Positions 17,840 through 26,541 of a stretch of DNA of 64,000 nt are shown here, in pieces. This DNA comes from Pedobacter frigoris (GTDB lineage Bacteria > Bacteroidota > Bacteroidia > Sphingobacteriales > Sphingobacteriaceae): NCBI RefSeq assembly GCF_005116445.1, contig NZ_SWBQ01000001.1, positions 1,240,001-1,304,000 on the forward strand, read 5' to 3'. Numbering within the stretch: position 1 is the first letter of the stretch; every line of letters starts with the position of its first letter. A program made the translations under genes and the position numbers. Under the pieces are notes generated by a model. It did no database searches and had not been told where the DNA came from. It saw nothing but the letters and a program-made list of their open reading frames with translations.

Positions 17840-19084
17840 TTAAGCCGCGTCCACGAAATCATTCGCCTTTGGACGAAGAAAATAAAGCTGAATGACCAAG
17901 GCGACCAAAACTATTCCCGACAGCATCGCGAAGTCATTTCCCAGCTTTCCGGCATCCGAAGATTTACCAAGCCAATCAGTAATGAAAGCACCAAAAAATA
18001 CACCGGTCATATTCATTAAGCCATAAGCAGTGGCCCGATATTTAGCAGATACAAACTGGCAAAGAATAGGCATATTATTCGCATCAAACATTCCGTATCC
18101 AAGGCCAAAACATAACGCTGCTCCTACTACATGGAATAAAGAATGTCCAAAACCGAGCAGCAACAACGACGGGATGGTTAGGCCTAAGCCTATTGCACTT
18201 GTGTAAATCCTTCCCTTGATGTTTTTTTGAACCCACCTGTCCGATAAGATTCCGCCGAATATTACCCCTATAAATGAAGAAGCGGCTATAGTGATGGTAG
18301 ATAACGGCCCGGCTGTTGCCATTGGAATATCTAAATTCTCCGCGAAAAGTGTAGGTAGCCAATTTTTGGCGGCCCAGCCTGGAAGACTGGGGATCGCAAA
18401 ATAGAAGAGGATAATCCAGAAAGAAATATTAGTAAACAACAGCGCCAAACCCTTTAAAACAGATGGCTTTTTAGTTAGCTGGATCTGATCAGAAGAAGCA
18501 TCTTTATCTACTACTTTGCTTTCGCGAAGGAAAAACACCAATACCAGAGCATATGCAATACCTATGATTCCGAACGAATGAAAAGTAGCCTGCCAGCTAA
18601 ATTTATCAGCTATAGTTGCTCCAAAACCACCCAAAGCCTGCCCCATATACAGGCCCGTCATGTGTATTCCTATTGCCAGAGATCTTGTTTTTGGAGAATG
18701 GAAATCAGCAATCAGAGACAAACCTGCCGGGATGTACAAAGCCTCGCTTACGCCCATGAGCGCCCTAAGCCAGTAAATTTGATTAAATGTCTCCGCATAC
18801 CCCATCAAATAAGTGACTGCAGACCATACAAATAGACTGCCGACAATGAGCCATTTCCTATTGAACTTATCCGCTATGATGCCGGACACCGGACTCATAA
18901 AACCATAGATCCAGAGGAATATAGCCATCAGATACCCGAAATTTGTGGCCGACTGCAGTTCAGCAATATCCATTTGCATGGCAGGTTTCATGGTCGACAA
19001 CATTTGTCGGTCCATATAATTTAGTAACGCCACTACCCACAGCAACCCTACAACAACCCAGGCATATCTTTTAGTATTCTCCAT
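17840..19084 (-). CDS. MFS transporter, probable sialic acid importer (NanT-type)
   Basis: 414 aa with 12 predicted membrane helices. It starts with RYAWVVVGLLWVVALLNYMDRQ, carries the MFS loop DKFNRKW between TM2 and TM3, and has a charged central loop (~residues 190-215). It resembles the anion:cation symporter branch that includes the MFS sialic acid transporters of Bacteroides and Tannerella. The location, 7 nt upstream of the sugar mutarotase and lyase side of the operon, supports inner-membrane uptake of free sialic acid. Substrate assignment rests on context. Confidence 0.85.
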   Translation of the reverse strand: MENTKRYAWVVVGLLWVVALLNYMDRQMLSTMKPAMQMDIAELQSATNFGYLMAIFLWIYGFMSPVSGIIADKFNRKWLIVGSLFVWSAVTYLMGYAETFNQIYWLRALMGVSEALYIPAGLSLIADFHSPKTRSLAIGIHMTGLYMGQALGGFGATIADKFSWQATFHSFGIIGIAYALVLVFFLRESKVVDKDASSDQIQLTKKPSVLKGLALLFTNISFWIILFYFAIPSLPGWAAKNWLPTLFAENLDIPMATAGPLSTITIAASSFIGVIFGGILSDRWVQKNIKGRIYTSAIGLGLTIPSLLLLGFGHSLFHVVGAALCFGLGYGMFDANNMPILCQFVSAKYRATAYGLMNMTGVFFGAFITDWLGKSSDAGKLGNDFAMLSGIVLVALVIQLYFLRPKANDFVDAA

Positions 19085-19091
19085 AATCTAG

Positions 19092-20258
19092 CTATTTAAT
19101 GCTTCCAAGCATTATGTTTGGCGTGCGTACGCCAGGTTTAATTTCGCCGTTCGACAAGACGATTTTATTTCCCCACATTCTTGCAGTAGTCGTTACCTGC
19201 GCAGGAAACGGCAATTCACCTATTTTAGTCCATTTATTTGTATCTGTATTATACAGCAGCATTCCTTTATAAAACCCTTTATGATGAATGCTCAATTCAT
19301 TCTTTTCAGCCGTAAGCTTTAGTTTTTCTGCTTCGTTTGTGGATTTAGCAATCTGTGAAATGTATGTTTCAATCTTATGAAATGTTTCTCCATTATCACC
19401 CCCCAAAAGCAAGATCTGATTTTTACCAATCGGTACGCCTGCACCAGCAGAATAATTGCTAGTTTGCTTACCGTCGGAAATATCAGCACAAGTCGCCCAT
19501 GTTTTATTGAGCGGATTATACATATAAACCGTGTTGTGCAGTTCGCTAATCCCAGAGGTGTTTTTTGTGCGTCCACCAATCACGTAAATTTTCAGTGTAC
19601 CAGACTGTTTTTGAGTAATTACCACCGCATTGGCTAATGCAATAGGTAAGTTAGACAGGCGCTTCCATTCAGGGGCTTTTTCATCCAGATTCAGACTTAG
19701 AAAAGCATTTGAAGAGGTGCTTTTTTCATCTCCGCCAACCGCATATACTGTATTACCAATATGCGTTAAAGCCATATTGGTAACAGCTAAAGGCAGGTCT
19801 GGTAAATTCTTTATTTCGACCTTATTTGATGCAGCGTTCCAGTTCAGCAAATACGCTTTACGAGAAAGCCCCTTTTCATTTTCTCCACCTGCATATACCA
19901 GTCCACGTTCAGTTACCGTATTTCCGCAATAGGCAATCGGTTCAGGAAGTGTTGATTTAGTGGTATTCCAGGAATAATGATTTCCTGTTTTTTGTAGAAT
20001 GTGTATTTCTTTAGAATAGTATTTTTCGCCACCTTCCCAGGGCATTTTATCAGGAAAATTAGCTCCACCAGCAACGATCAGTACATCTTTGTGTACGGCA
20101 TTAATCGGTCCGGCAAAACCTATAGAAGCACTGCCATCTGGCTTTTGCAATTTAGCCGCGACAGTCCACTCTACTTGTTTTATAGCAGTTTTCTGCGCAG
20201 AAATATCGGTAGATATCAGCATAAATGAAACGGATAGGGATAATAAGATTTTATACAT
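19092..20258 (-). CDS. nanM: Kelch-type sialic acid mutarotase/epimerase (NanM-like, cyclically permuted)
   Basis: 388 aa with signal peptide (ending ISAQK). Kelch beta-propeller repeats are recurrent: VIVAGGANFPDKMPW, GLVYAGGEN, NTVYAVGGDE, KIYVIGGRTK and QILLLGGDNGE. The GGANFPDKMPWEGG segment near the N-terminus is characteristic of the NanM-like, cyclically permuted mutarotase family of Bacteroidota. The enzyme speeds interconversion of alpha- and beta-anomers of sialic acid in the periplasm. Only 7 nt separate it from the MFS gene and 9 nt from nanA, so co-translation is likely. Confidence 0.9.
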   Translation of the reverse strand: MYKILLSLSVSFMLISTDISAQKTAIKQVEWTVAAKLQKPDGSASIGFAGPINAVHKDVLIVAGGANFPDKMPWEGGEKYYSKEIHILQKTGNHYSWNTTKSTLPEPIAYCGNTVTERGLVYAGGENEKGLSRKAYLLNWNAASNKVEIKNLPDLPLAVTNMALTHIGNTVYAVGGDEKSTSSNAFLSLNLDEKAPEWKRLSNLPIALANAVVITQKQSGTLKIYVIGGRTKNTSGISELHNTVYMYNPLNKTWATCADISDGKQTSNYSAGAGVPIGKNQILLLGGDNGETFHKIETYISQIAKSTNEAEKLKLTAEKNELSIHHKGFYKGMLLYNTDTNKWTKIGELPFPAQVTTTARMWGNKIVLSNGEIKPGVRTPNIMLGSIK

Positions 20259-20267
20259 AGCATTTCA

Positions 20268-21203
20268 TTAAACTAATGAGGTTGCCTTCGATTTAAAATT
20301 GTGAAAACCTACCCCATCAACATCCTTTTTAAACTGTTCAAATTGTGAAGCATCCATATTTTTCACAGGCAATCTAAATTCACCGCAATTGATGTCGATC
20401 AATTTCATATATGCCTTTCCGGTAGCAATACCACCATATTTACCCAGGAGCCTGATCATGTCAATAGATTGCTGCTGAAGCTGTTGTGCTTTTTTTAAAT
20501 CATTTGCTTCAAAAGCATCGATCATGTCGTAATATAGCGGAGCAGCGTAGTTAAATGTACTCCCTACCGCACCTTTGGTACCCAGTACCAATGCCGAAAG
20601 CATGTTCTCATCACGCCCCCAAAGCATATCGTACTTCCCGTCTTTGAAGTGCATACAAGATAAGAAATCCATGAAGTCTTCGTGTGTATATTTTACTCCC
20701 GCAAAATTAGGGATCTTACCATCTACCGCATTTAGTAGGTCATACATCGCAAATCCAACTCCCGTAAGTACCGGAATATGATAATAATAGAAAGGCATAT
20801 CAGGCACTACAGCTGCGATTTCAGCGCAAGCCGTAGCCAGCATATCTACATTGGCAGGTTTAAAATAAAATGGAGCAGTAAAAGAGATCGCATATAAACC
20901 TATTTGCTTTGCATAGCGCGCCAAATCCTTGCAATCTGTAATACTCGTACCACCTAAGAAGAGCATGACTTTAAAATCCTTGTCATCTTTGGTGCAGTCT
21001 GCCCAGGCAGAGGCCACTTGTTTCTTCTCCTCAGTCGACATAGAAACACCTTCACCAGTAGAGCCGCAAATGAAAGCGCCGGTTACTTTATTGTCTTTTA
21101 AAAAGTGGTAATATTTTGGAATAATAGAAGTATTTATGTTTCCATTCTCGTCCATTGGAGTGAAAGGTGCTGCAATTAAGCCCTTTAAAGGTTCGATAAT
21201 CAT
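20268..21203 (-). CDS. nanA: N-acetylneuraminate lyase
   Basis: 311 aa, DapA/NanA-superfamily TIM barrel. The substrate carboxylate motif GSTGEG is at 47-52, Tyr141 lies in YYHIP, and the Schiff-base Lys171 lies in FAGVKYTHED. The enzyme splits N-acetylneuraminate into ManNAc and pyruvate in the cytosol. The surrounding sialidase, esterase, mutarotase and AGE epimerase favour NanA over dihydrodipicolinate synthase. It is the first catabolic gene after SusCD. An intergenic gap of 137 nt containing a hairpin separates it from susD. Confidence 0.94.
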   Translation of the reverse strand: MIIEPLKGLIAAPFTPMDENGNINTSIIPKYYHFLKDNKVTGAFICGSTGEGVSMSTEEKKQVASAWADCTKDDKDFKVMLFLGGTSITDCKDLARYAKQIGLYAISFTAPFYFKPANVDMLATACAEIAAVVPDMPFYYYHIPVLTGVGFAMYDLLNAVDGKIPNFAGVKYTHEDFMDFLSCMHFKDGKYDMLWGRDENMLSALVLGTKGAVGSTFNYAAPLYYDMIDAFEANDLKKAQQLQQQSIDMIRLLGKYGGIATGKAYMKLIDINCGEFRLPVKNMDASQFEQFKKDVDGVGFHNFKSKATSLV

Positions 21204-21278
21204 TTATGGTAAAGTTTAATAATCAAAAATATAGTAATAATTTAATTGTCTGACATAATAAGTGTAATAATTATAATG

Positions 21279-21313
21279 CTGTCCGAAAAGATTAGCTTAT
21301 TCTTTTCGGACAG
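21279..21313 (-). terminator. Hairpin between susD and nanA (attenuator or processing stem)
   Basis: A perfect 13-bp stem (21279-21291 with 21301-21313) has a 9-nt loop. On the minus strand it follows the SusD stop by 27 nt and has no run of T after it, so it is probably leaky or a 3'-end stabilizer. Such a stem would let SusCD be expressed more strongly than the downstream enzymes. A possible extension is a -7-like TATTTTTG on the minus strand (21231-21224) before nanA. Confidence 0.7.
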
Positions 21314-21340
21314 CTCTATTTCATTATGCCTTAGTACTAC

Positions 21341-22912
21341 CTAAGTCCCGGCATATCCTGGATTCTGGTCACCTTTCAGCGTTTCATCCTGGTTCATAGT
21401 GCTTATATCTATTGGCCATAGGATCTTATGGTTCTGTCCGGCGGTATTATCCAGTACACCTACTAAAGGCAAATCTTTTCTAAATACCAGTGGATTTCCG
21501 GAAGCATCCTGCATACGTCTCAGGTCATACCAGCGCTTACCTTCTCCCACAAACTCCTTACTTCTCTCATAGAAGATGGCGATTTCATTCTGTTCAAAAC
21601 TGCCGTTTACGAACAACGGAGCCAAAGCTGGCGCAAAAGCACGGTTACGCACCGCCATAATTTCAGTTGTAGGATCTACACCTTGCTTGTTCTTCACCTC
21701 TGCCAACAATAAATAAGCTTCAGCTACACGATAAACAGGAAAATCATCAGAGAAATTACGGGCGCCCTCTACCACAGTTCCTGGAAACTTGCGCAAATTG
21801 GTAGCCCTGATCGCTCCTTTATTGAAATTCAAAAACGTAGCGTTTCCTCTCTTATCATTCGCTCCAAATTGATCATAAAGCTCAACTTTATACTCATAAC
21901 GGATGATGGTACCACCACCGTTTACCTGCAATGGATCAGCAGGGATGGCCACACCTTTGTCATCCACATAACCACTCAGGGGGTCTGTAATCGCATAGAT
22001 GAATTGACTATAGTTGTTTGTAGACTCGCCAAACTGATTCCTTAATGCCAATACGATTTCACTACTTCCTTTACTCGCTGCTATGCTGGCAGATTTAAAT
22101 ACCGCGCTAAAGTCAGTTAATAAAGTATGTTTAGAGATCACATCTTCCAAAGCAGCCCTGGCAGTGGTGAGGTCAGCAGTAGTCGTAGTCGGTGCAGCAC
22201 CATCAATTTTTACCTTTGCAGACCATAAATACACCTCTCCTTTCAGCATTTGCGTTGCAGAAAATGACCATTGTGCTTTCTGAAACTTAACTGTGTAGTT
22301 GGTTCCGAAGTTAGTTACAGACTTATCAATATCACTTTTAATAAAATCAAGCGTCTCTTTTTCAGTCTTTGTGCGTGGCAGATACATCTGCTGTGCTGAA
22401 GTAGGTTTGGTCAAAAGTATAGTCGGTTCTATAGCCAAAGGCACCCTTCCAAACGTACGGTATAGATGGAAATAATAATAAGCTCTCAATCCATATGCCT
22501 GTCCCAGGTAGTAAGATTTATCTGCTGCAGTTAAGTAATCTGCTTTTTCAACCTGATAGATGAAATTATTCACCTGAAATATCGCTGGATAAAATCCAGA
22601 CCATCCGCTAATGCCCGGACTAGATTCCCTGATGTCCTGATTGATCACACTTGCAGAATTCAGTGAAGCAGTACCTGTAAAACTGGTTCCGGTTTTCAAC
22701 GTTCCTCCACGCAATTCACCAAGCGTGTAAAAGGTAAACTGAAACCCTCTCAATTGCGCATGCAATCCGATCATGGCACCATCTACCTGTGCCGTATTTT
22801 TCCAGAAACTTTCACTTGCGAAATAATCCTCCGGAGCCAGCTGTAATTTATTGCACGATGTAAAAGTCGTACTCAATGCTATGGCAATAACGCCTATTAA
22901 TATCTTCTTCAT
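21341..22912 (-). CDS. susD: SusD/RagB family surface glycan-binding lipoprotein
   Basis: 523 aa from the chosen ATG at 22912. This start gives a proper lipoprotein signal with lipobox FTSC, whereas the longer reading adds 11 residues and overlaps susC. SusD hallmarks are the TPR-like helices (QAYGLRAYYYFHLYRTFGRV), the AEAYLLLAEVKN segment, GEGKRWYDLRRM near the C-terminus and LWPI before the end. SusD caps the SusC porin and presents the oligosaccharide, here presumably a sialylated glycan. It is placed 10 nt after susC. Confidence 0.95.
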   Translation of the reverse strand: MKKILIGVIAIALSTTFTSCNKLQLAPEDYFASESFWKNTAQVDGAMIGLHAQLRGFQFTFYTLGELRGGTLKTGTSFTGTASLNSASVINQDIRESSPGISGWSGFYPAIFQVNNFIYQVEKADYLTAADKSYYLGQAYGLRAYYYFHLYRTFGRVPLAIEPTILLTKPTSAQQMYLPRTKTEKETLDFIKSDIDKSVTNFGTNYTVKFQKAQWSFSATQMLKGEVYLWSAKVKIDGAAPTTTTADLTTARAALEDVISKHTLLTDFSAVFKSASIAASKGSSEIVLALRNQFGESTNNYSQFIYAITDPLSGYVDDKGVAIPADPLQVNGGGTIIRYEYKVELYDQFGANDKRGNATFLNFNKGAIRATNLRKFPGTVVEGARNFSDDFPVYRVAEAYLLLAEVKNKQGVDPTTEIMAVRNRAFAPALAPLFVNGSFEQNEIAIFYERSKEFVGEGKRWYDLRRMQDASGNPLVFRKDLPLVGVLDNTAGQNHKILWPIDISTMNQDETLKGDQNPGYAGT

Positions 22913-22922
22913 TGTCGTTTTT

Positions 22923-25900
22923 CTAAAAAATAAATTGAACACCAAAAATTATTGTCCTTGGCAAGGGATAACCGCCACTTCCTGCGCCACCAGTACCGAT
23001 ACTGCTGCTCTCAGGAGAATACAGTGTAGATTTACTGAAGTAAACCAGATTCTGTCCACTCACTGAGAAGTTAATTCCTTCACTTTTTAAAGCTGTAGTC
23101 CATTTAGCAGGCAGCTTATAGGTCAGGTTGATCTCCCTTAAAGCCAGATAATCTGCTTTGTTGTAGAACATGCTTGATTCCCTAAACGTATTGTTTTTGT
23201 ACAGCTGATCAGCCCAATAGTAAGTAGGATATTTAGCATTAACGTTTTCAGGAGTCCAGGTATTGAATACCTCAGACGTGGTGTTGAAAGTACCCTGAGC
23301 ATTACTCAAGAACCATGTTCTTGGACCATCATAAGCCACAAAACCCAATGCATAGTCAAATCTTGCACTCAATGTAATCCCTTTCCAGCTTGCATTAGCA
23401 CCAAAACCACCAGTCCAGCGAGGAAGCGTCCGGCCCTGATACACGCGATCAAAACTATTGATCACACCATCACCATTCACATCTCTCCATTTCACATCAC
23501 CCAGGGCAATTGGGAAATGCAGGTTTTTATCAGCAGTGCTCATGGCATTGTATACATCAGGGTGTACCAATACCCGCGCACCGATTAAATCCCTTAGCTT
23601 TAAGGCATAAGAATCCAGGTCTGCCTGTGTTCTGATGATGCCCTCAGCCTGGTAAGCATAAGCAATATTCGGATCCTGTCCCTCTTGGAGGCCACCAACC
23701 CAGATCAGCTCTTTACTATTTGGGTCATATACCTGAAAGCCGCCTTGTCTGTTATTCGGCAATCCATTGCTAGGTAATTTCAAAATCTTGTTGGCATTGT
23801 AAGCCATATTCGCATTGAAATTTACATTCCAGTCGTTGTTGCGAAGTATATTGTAACTCAAATCTACCTCCACACCCTGGTTCTGCATATCACCGTTATT
23901 TGTGGTGATAGATGTAGCTCCAGCCGTAGCAGGGAAAGTTAAATCCGCAATTTTATCACTTGTAGTACGGTGATAATAAGCGATAGAGAAATCTATTTTG
24001 TTTAACAAGCGTGCTTCTAAGCCTACTTCTTTGGTAATCAGACTCTCCCATCTCAAATCAGGATTAGGTAAAGCACCAAGACTCAACAAATAACCAACAC
24101 TACTGTTGTATTTATTAGAACCGTAAGATCCCTGCAACGTATAAGCACCAATACCGCCTACGTTACCATTGGCACCATAACTGGCCCTGAGTTTTAAACT
24201 GTTTACCACATTTGTCATCGGCTGAAAGAAATCTTCCTTGGCAATATTCCATCCCAAAGAGATCCCCGGGAAACTTCCCCAGCGATTGTTGATCAATCTT
24301 GAGTAGCCATCGCGTCTGATGGTAGCAGTTAACAAATACTTTTCATCATAATCATAGTTTGCGCGACCGAAGAAAGACAAAATACGCTGGTTAGTATGAT
24401 AAGTGTCGATACTTCTTCTGTCTTTTTCAGAGCTTGTATACTGTAGATCTGTAAAATCGTCAGTCGGGGCCCCACTGCCAGAAGCAGATAAACCCTGAGC
24501 ATAAGTATCATAATATTCCGTACCACCCATTACATCCAGATGATGCTTCGAAGCTATAGTTGTATTGTAGTTTAATACTGCATTGTAGGTTTGACTCAAT
24601 TCCTTGTCAAAAGAAGCTGATGAAGACCGTGCCCTGCTGTAATTGTTTGGGCTAGACAAATAATCCTTATCAAACGATTCGTAATTGCCCTGGTTATAGA
24701 AATAATTACCACTAACCCTCATCGATAAGTTAGATAGAAAATCTATTTTAAAAGCCTGCGATAAAGTAAACTTATCAGTATTGTTTTTTCTGATGAATTT
24801 ATCATCATTTACAGCCGGATTTCCGTCTCTAAAATCTCTACCTACCAGCAGCTCCCCTTTTTCATTCATGCCACGCATGGTCGGAGGCGCACCTAAAGAC
24901 CTGGTCAGGTAGTTACCTTCACTATTGGTCACCGCATCTCTCCATTTCGCATTGGCAAAGTTTAGCCCCGAAATAGAAGTCAGCCATGGCTTTACCTTGT
25001 ATTCACCGTTCAACACAAAAGTCAGGCGCTTATAATAAGTGTTGATTGGCATACCCTTTTCATCATAATGACCTAAACCCGCATAATATTTCCCCTTCTC
25101 ATTGCCACCAGTCATCGATACATTGTAATCCTGGGTCAAACTATAGTCCCTCAAAGCATAATCGCTGTAATTAAAATTCTTATAAATGATTTCTTTATTC
25201 GTACCATTTACATCATATGCTCCGGCGGCGTTGGTTTTCAAAGGATCCATCATTACCTGCCATCCTTTAGCCAGTAATTCCTCGTTGATGCTATTTCTAA
25301 ACATCGGACTCCAAACTGCAGCAGCATTCAGGTTTCCGTCCAATATATTACCAGCACCATCCTTATAAAGGTTTCCAGTACCAAAAGGCCCGGTGGTGTT
25401 CAACTGCGTTAAGCGGTTAGGCTCATATTTCCCAGAGGTTTCAATAGCTTTCCTCGACCAATAGATGTAATCTTCGGCATTCAGAAATTCGAAAGGAATA
25501 TTCAGTTTGTTGATACCTACTTTAGATTTAATAGAAATATTTGAAACCCCTTCTTTACCTTTTTTGGTAGTGATCAAAACCACACCGTTACTCGCTCTGG
25601 CGCCATATATGGCCGTTGCTGATGCATCTTTCAGTACCTCAATAGATTCAATATCATCCTGATTGATGTCGCTAAATCCAGACCTCAACAAACCGTCTAC
25701 GATAACCAATGGCGAACCACCACCGGTATATCCGGTACCACCACGTAATACGATGGTTGGCGTAGCGCCCGGGCGACCAGAAGTCTGCTGCACCCTTAAT
25801 CCTGGGATAGTACCAGCAAGAGCTGATGCAGGGTTAGAACGTACACCTGTTTCCAGCACTTTATTGTCCAGTTTAGAAACAGAACCCGTGATCTTTGATT

Positions 25901-26258
25901 TTTTCATGGTACCATAACCGACCACCACTACCTCATCTAACCCCTGGGTATCTTCTTCCAGTTTTACATTGATGGTAGTCTGATTACCAACAGTAACTTC
26001 CTGAGGCAAATAGCCGGTATAGGTAATTACTAAAACATCTCCCTTATTTGCAGAGATATTAAATATACCATTGGAATTGGTAGAAGCCCCATTCTTAGTC
26101 CCTTTTACCACTACACTGGCATTCGGAACACCGAGGCCACTTTCGTCGGTGACCTTTCCGGATAGTTGAATGTTCTGGCCCATAGCTGTAAGCATGGTTA
26201 AGCTTACAATAAATGTCAGCAGGACTTTGCTAACATAGTTTTGGTAAAGTCTTTTCAT
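22923..26258 (-). CDS. susC: SusC/RagA family TonB-dependent outer-membrane transporter
   Basis: 1111 aa. Signal peptide (to ~28), then a carboxypeptidase-regulatory-like domain (~30-110: GKVTDESGLGVPNASVVVKG), the SusC motif LDEVVVVGYG, the plug domain containing IESIEVLKDASATAIYGAR, and a long 22-strand barrel ending in an aromatic strand (TIIFGVQFIF). It imports glycan fragments across the outer membrane using TonB energy. It is the first gene of the nan operon. A palindromic operator lies 22-42 nt upstream of its start codon. The length is in the usual range and no lesion is seen. Confidence 0.96.
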   Translation of the reverse strand: MKRLYQNYVSKVLLTFIVSLTMLTAMGQNIQLSGKVTDESGLGVPNASVVVKGTKNGASTNSNGIFNISANKGDVLVITYTGYLPQEVTVGNQTTINVKLEEDTQGLDEVVVVGYGTMKKSKITGSVSKLDNKVLETGVRSNPASALAGTIPGLRVQQTSGRPGATPTIVLRGGTGYTGGGSPLVIVDGLLRSGFSDINQDDIESIEVLKDASATAIYGARASNGVVLITTKKGKEGVSNISIKSKVGINKLNIPFEFLNAEDYIYWSRKAIETSGKYEPNRLTQLNTTGPFGTGNLYKDGAGNILDGNLNAAAVWSPMFRNSINEELLAKGWQVMMDPLKTNAAGAYDVNGTNKEIIYKNFNYSDYALRDYSLTQDYNVSMTGGNEKGKYYAGLGHYDEKGMPINTYYKRLTFVLNGEYKVKPWLTSISGLNFANAKWRDAVTNSEGNYLTRSLGAPPTMRGMNEKGELLVGRDFRDGNPAVNDDKFIRKNNTDKFTLSQAFKIDFLSNLSMRVSGNYFYNQGNYESFDKDYLSSPNNYSRARSSSASFDKELSQTYNAVLNYNTTIASKHHLDVMGGTEYYDTYAQGLSASGSGAPTDDFTDLQYTSSEKDRRSIDTYHTNQRILSFFGRANYDYDEKYLLTATIRRDGYSRLINNRWGSFPGISLGWNIAKEDFFQPMTNVVNSLKLRASYGANGNVGGIGAYTLQGSYGSNKYNSSVGYLLSLGALPNPDLRWESLITKEVGLEARLLNKIDFSIAYYHRTTSDKIADLTFPATAGATSITTNNGDMQNQGVEVDLSYNILRNNDWNVNFNANMAYNANKILKLPSNGLPNNRQGGFQVYDPNSKELIWVGGLQEGQDPNIAYAYQAEGIIRTQADLDSYALKLRDLIGARVLVHPDVYNAMSTADKNLHFPIALGDVKWRDVNGDGVINSFDRVYQGRTLPRWTGGFGANASWKGITLSARFDYALGFVAYDGPRTWFLSNAQGTFNTTSEVFNTWTPENVNAKYPTYYWADQLYKNNTFRESSMFYNKADYLALREINLTYKLPAKWTTALKSEGINFSVSGQNLVYFSKSTLYSPESSSIGTGGAGSGGYPLPRTIIFGVQFIF

Positions 26259-26279
26259 CTCTTATTGGTTAGAATTACA

Positions 26280-26300
26280 ATATTATGTTATACATAATAT
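26280..26300. promoter_or_regulatory. Palindromic operator upstream of susC
   Basis: A perfect 9-bp inverted repeat with TAT spacer: ATATTATGT, TAT, ACATAATAT. Its 17-nt core ATTATGTTATACATAAT (26282-26298) is identical to the core of the operator at 31716-31756. The TGT-N3-ACA centre fits FadR-subfamily GntR regulators. On the minus strand, TTGGA (26332-26328) lies exactly 29 nt before the core, as at the other site. A position just downstream of the putative promoter suggests repression. Confidence 0.75.
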
Positions 26301-26412
26301 ACTAAGTTGAGTTTTATAATTCTAATTTCCAAAGATTTCAAGGTTAATTTTTTCTAACAATTTATGCGGATTCATTAAAAACTGCTTTCCCATATCTAAA
26401 AATGCAATTTAA

Positions 26413-26425
26413 TATGTATTACATA
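26413..26425. promoter_or_regulatory. Possible second, weaker operator upstream of susC
   Basis: The palindrome TATGTA-T-TACATA has the same TGT-N3-ACA centre as the main susC operator, about 130 nt further upstream. It lies in the 283-nt gap between the sialidase-like gene and susC. It may be a secondary binding site. The centre is short enough that chance cannot be excluded in AT-rich DNA. Confidence 0.4.
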
Positions 26426-26541
26426 ATTTAAAAAGAAATCACATATCTTAAGTGTTATTGGTCAGAAGATTATGAAATGGCAAGTGAATGTTCCAGAACG
26501 GAAAATTCCAATTAGCAATTAAATCAGGATCTAAATATTGA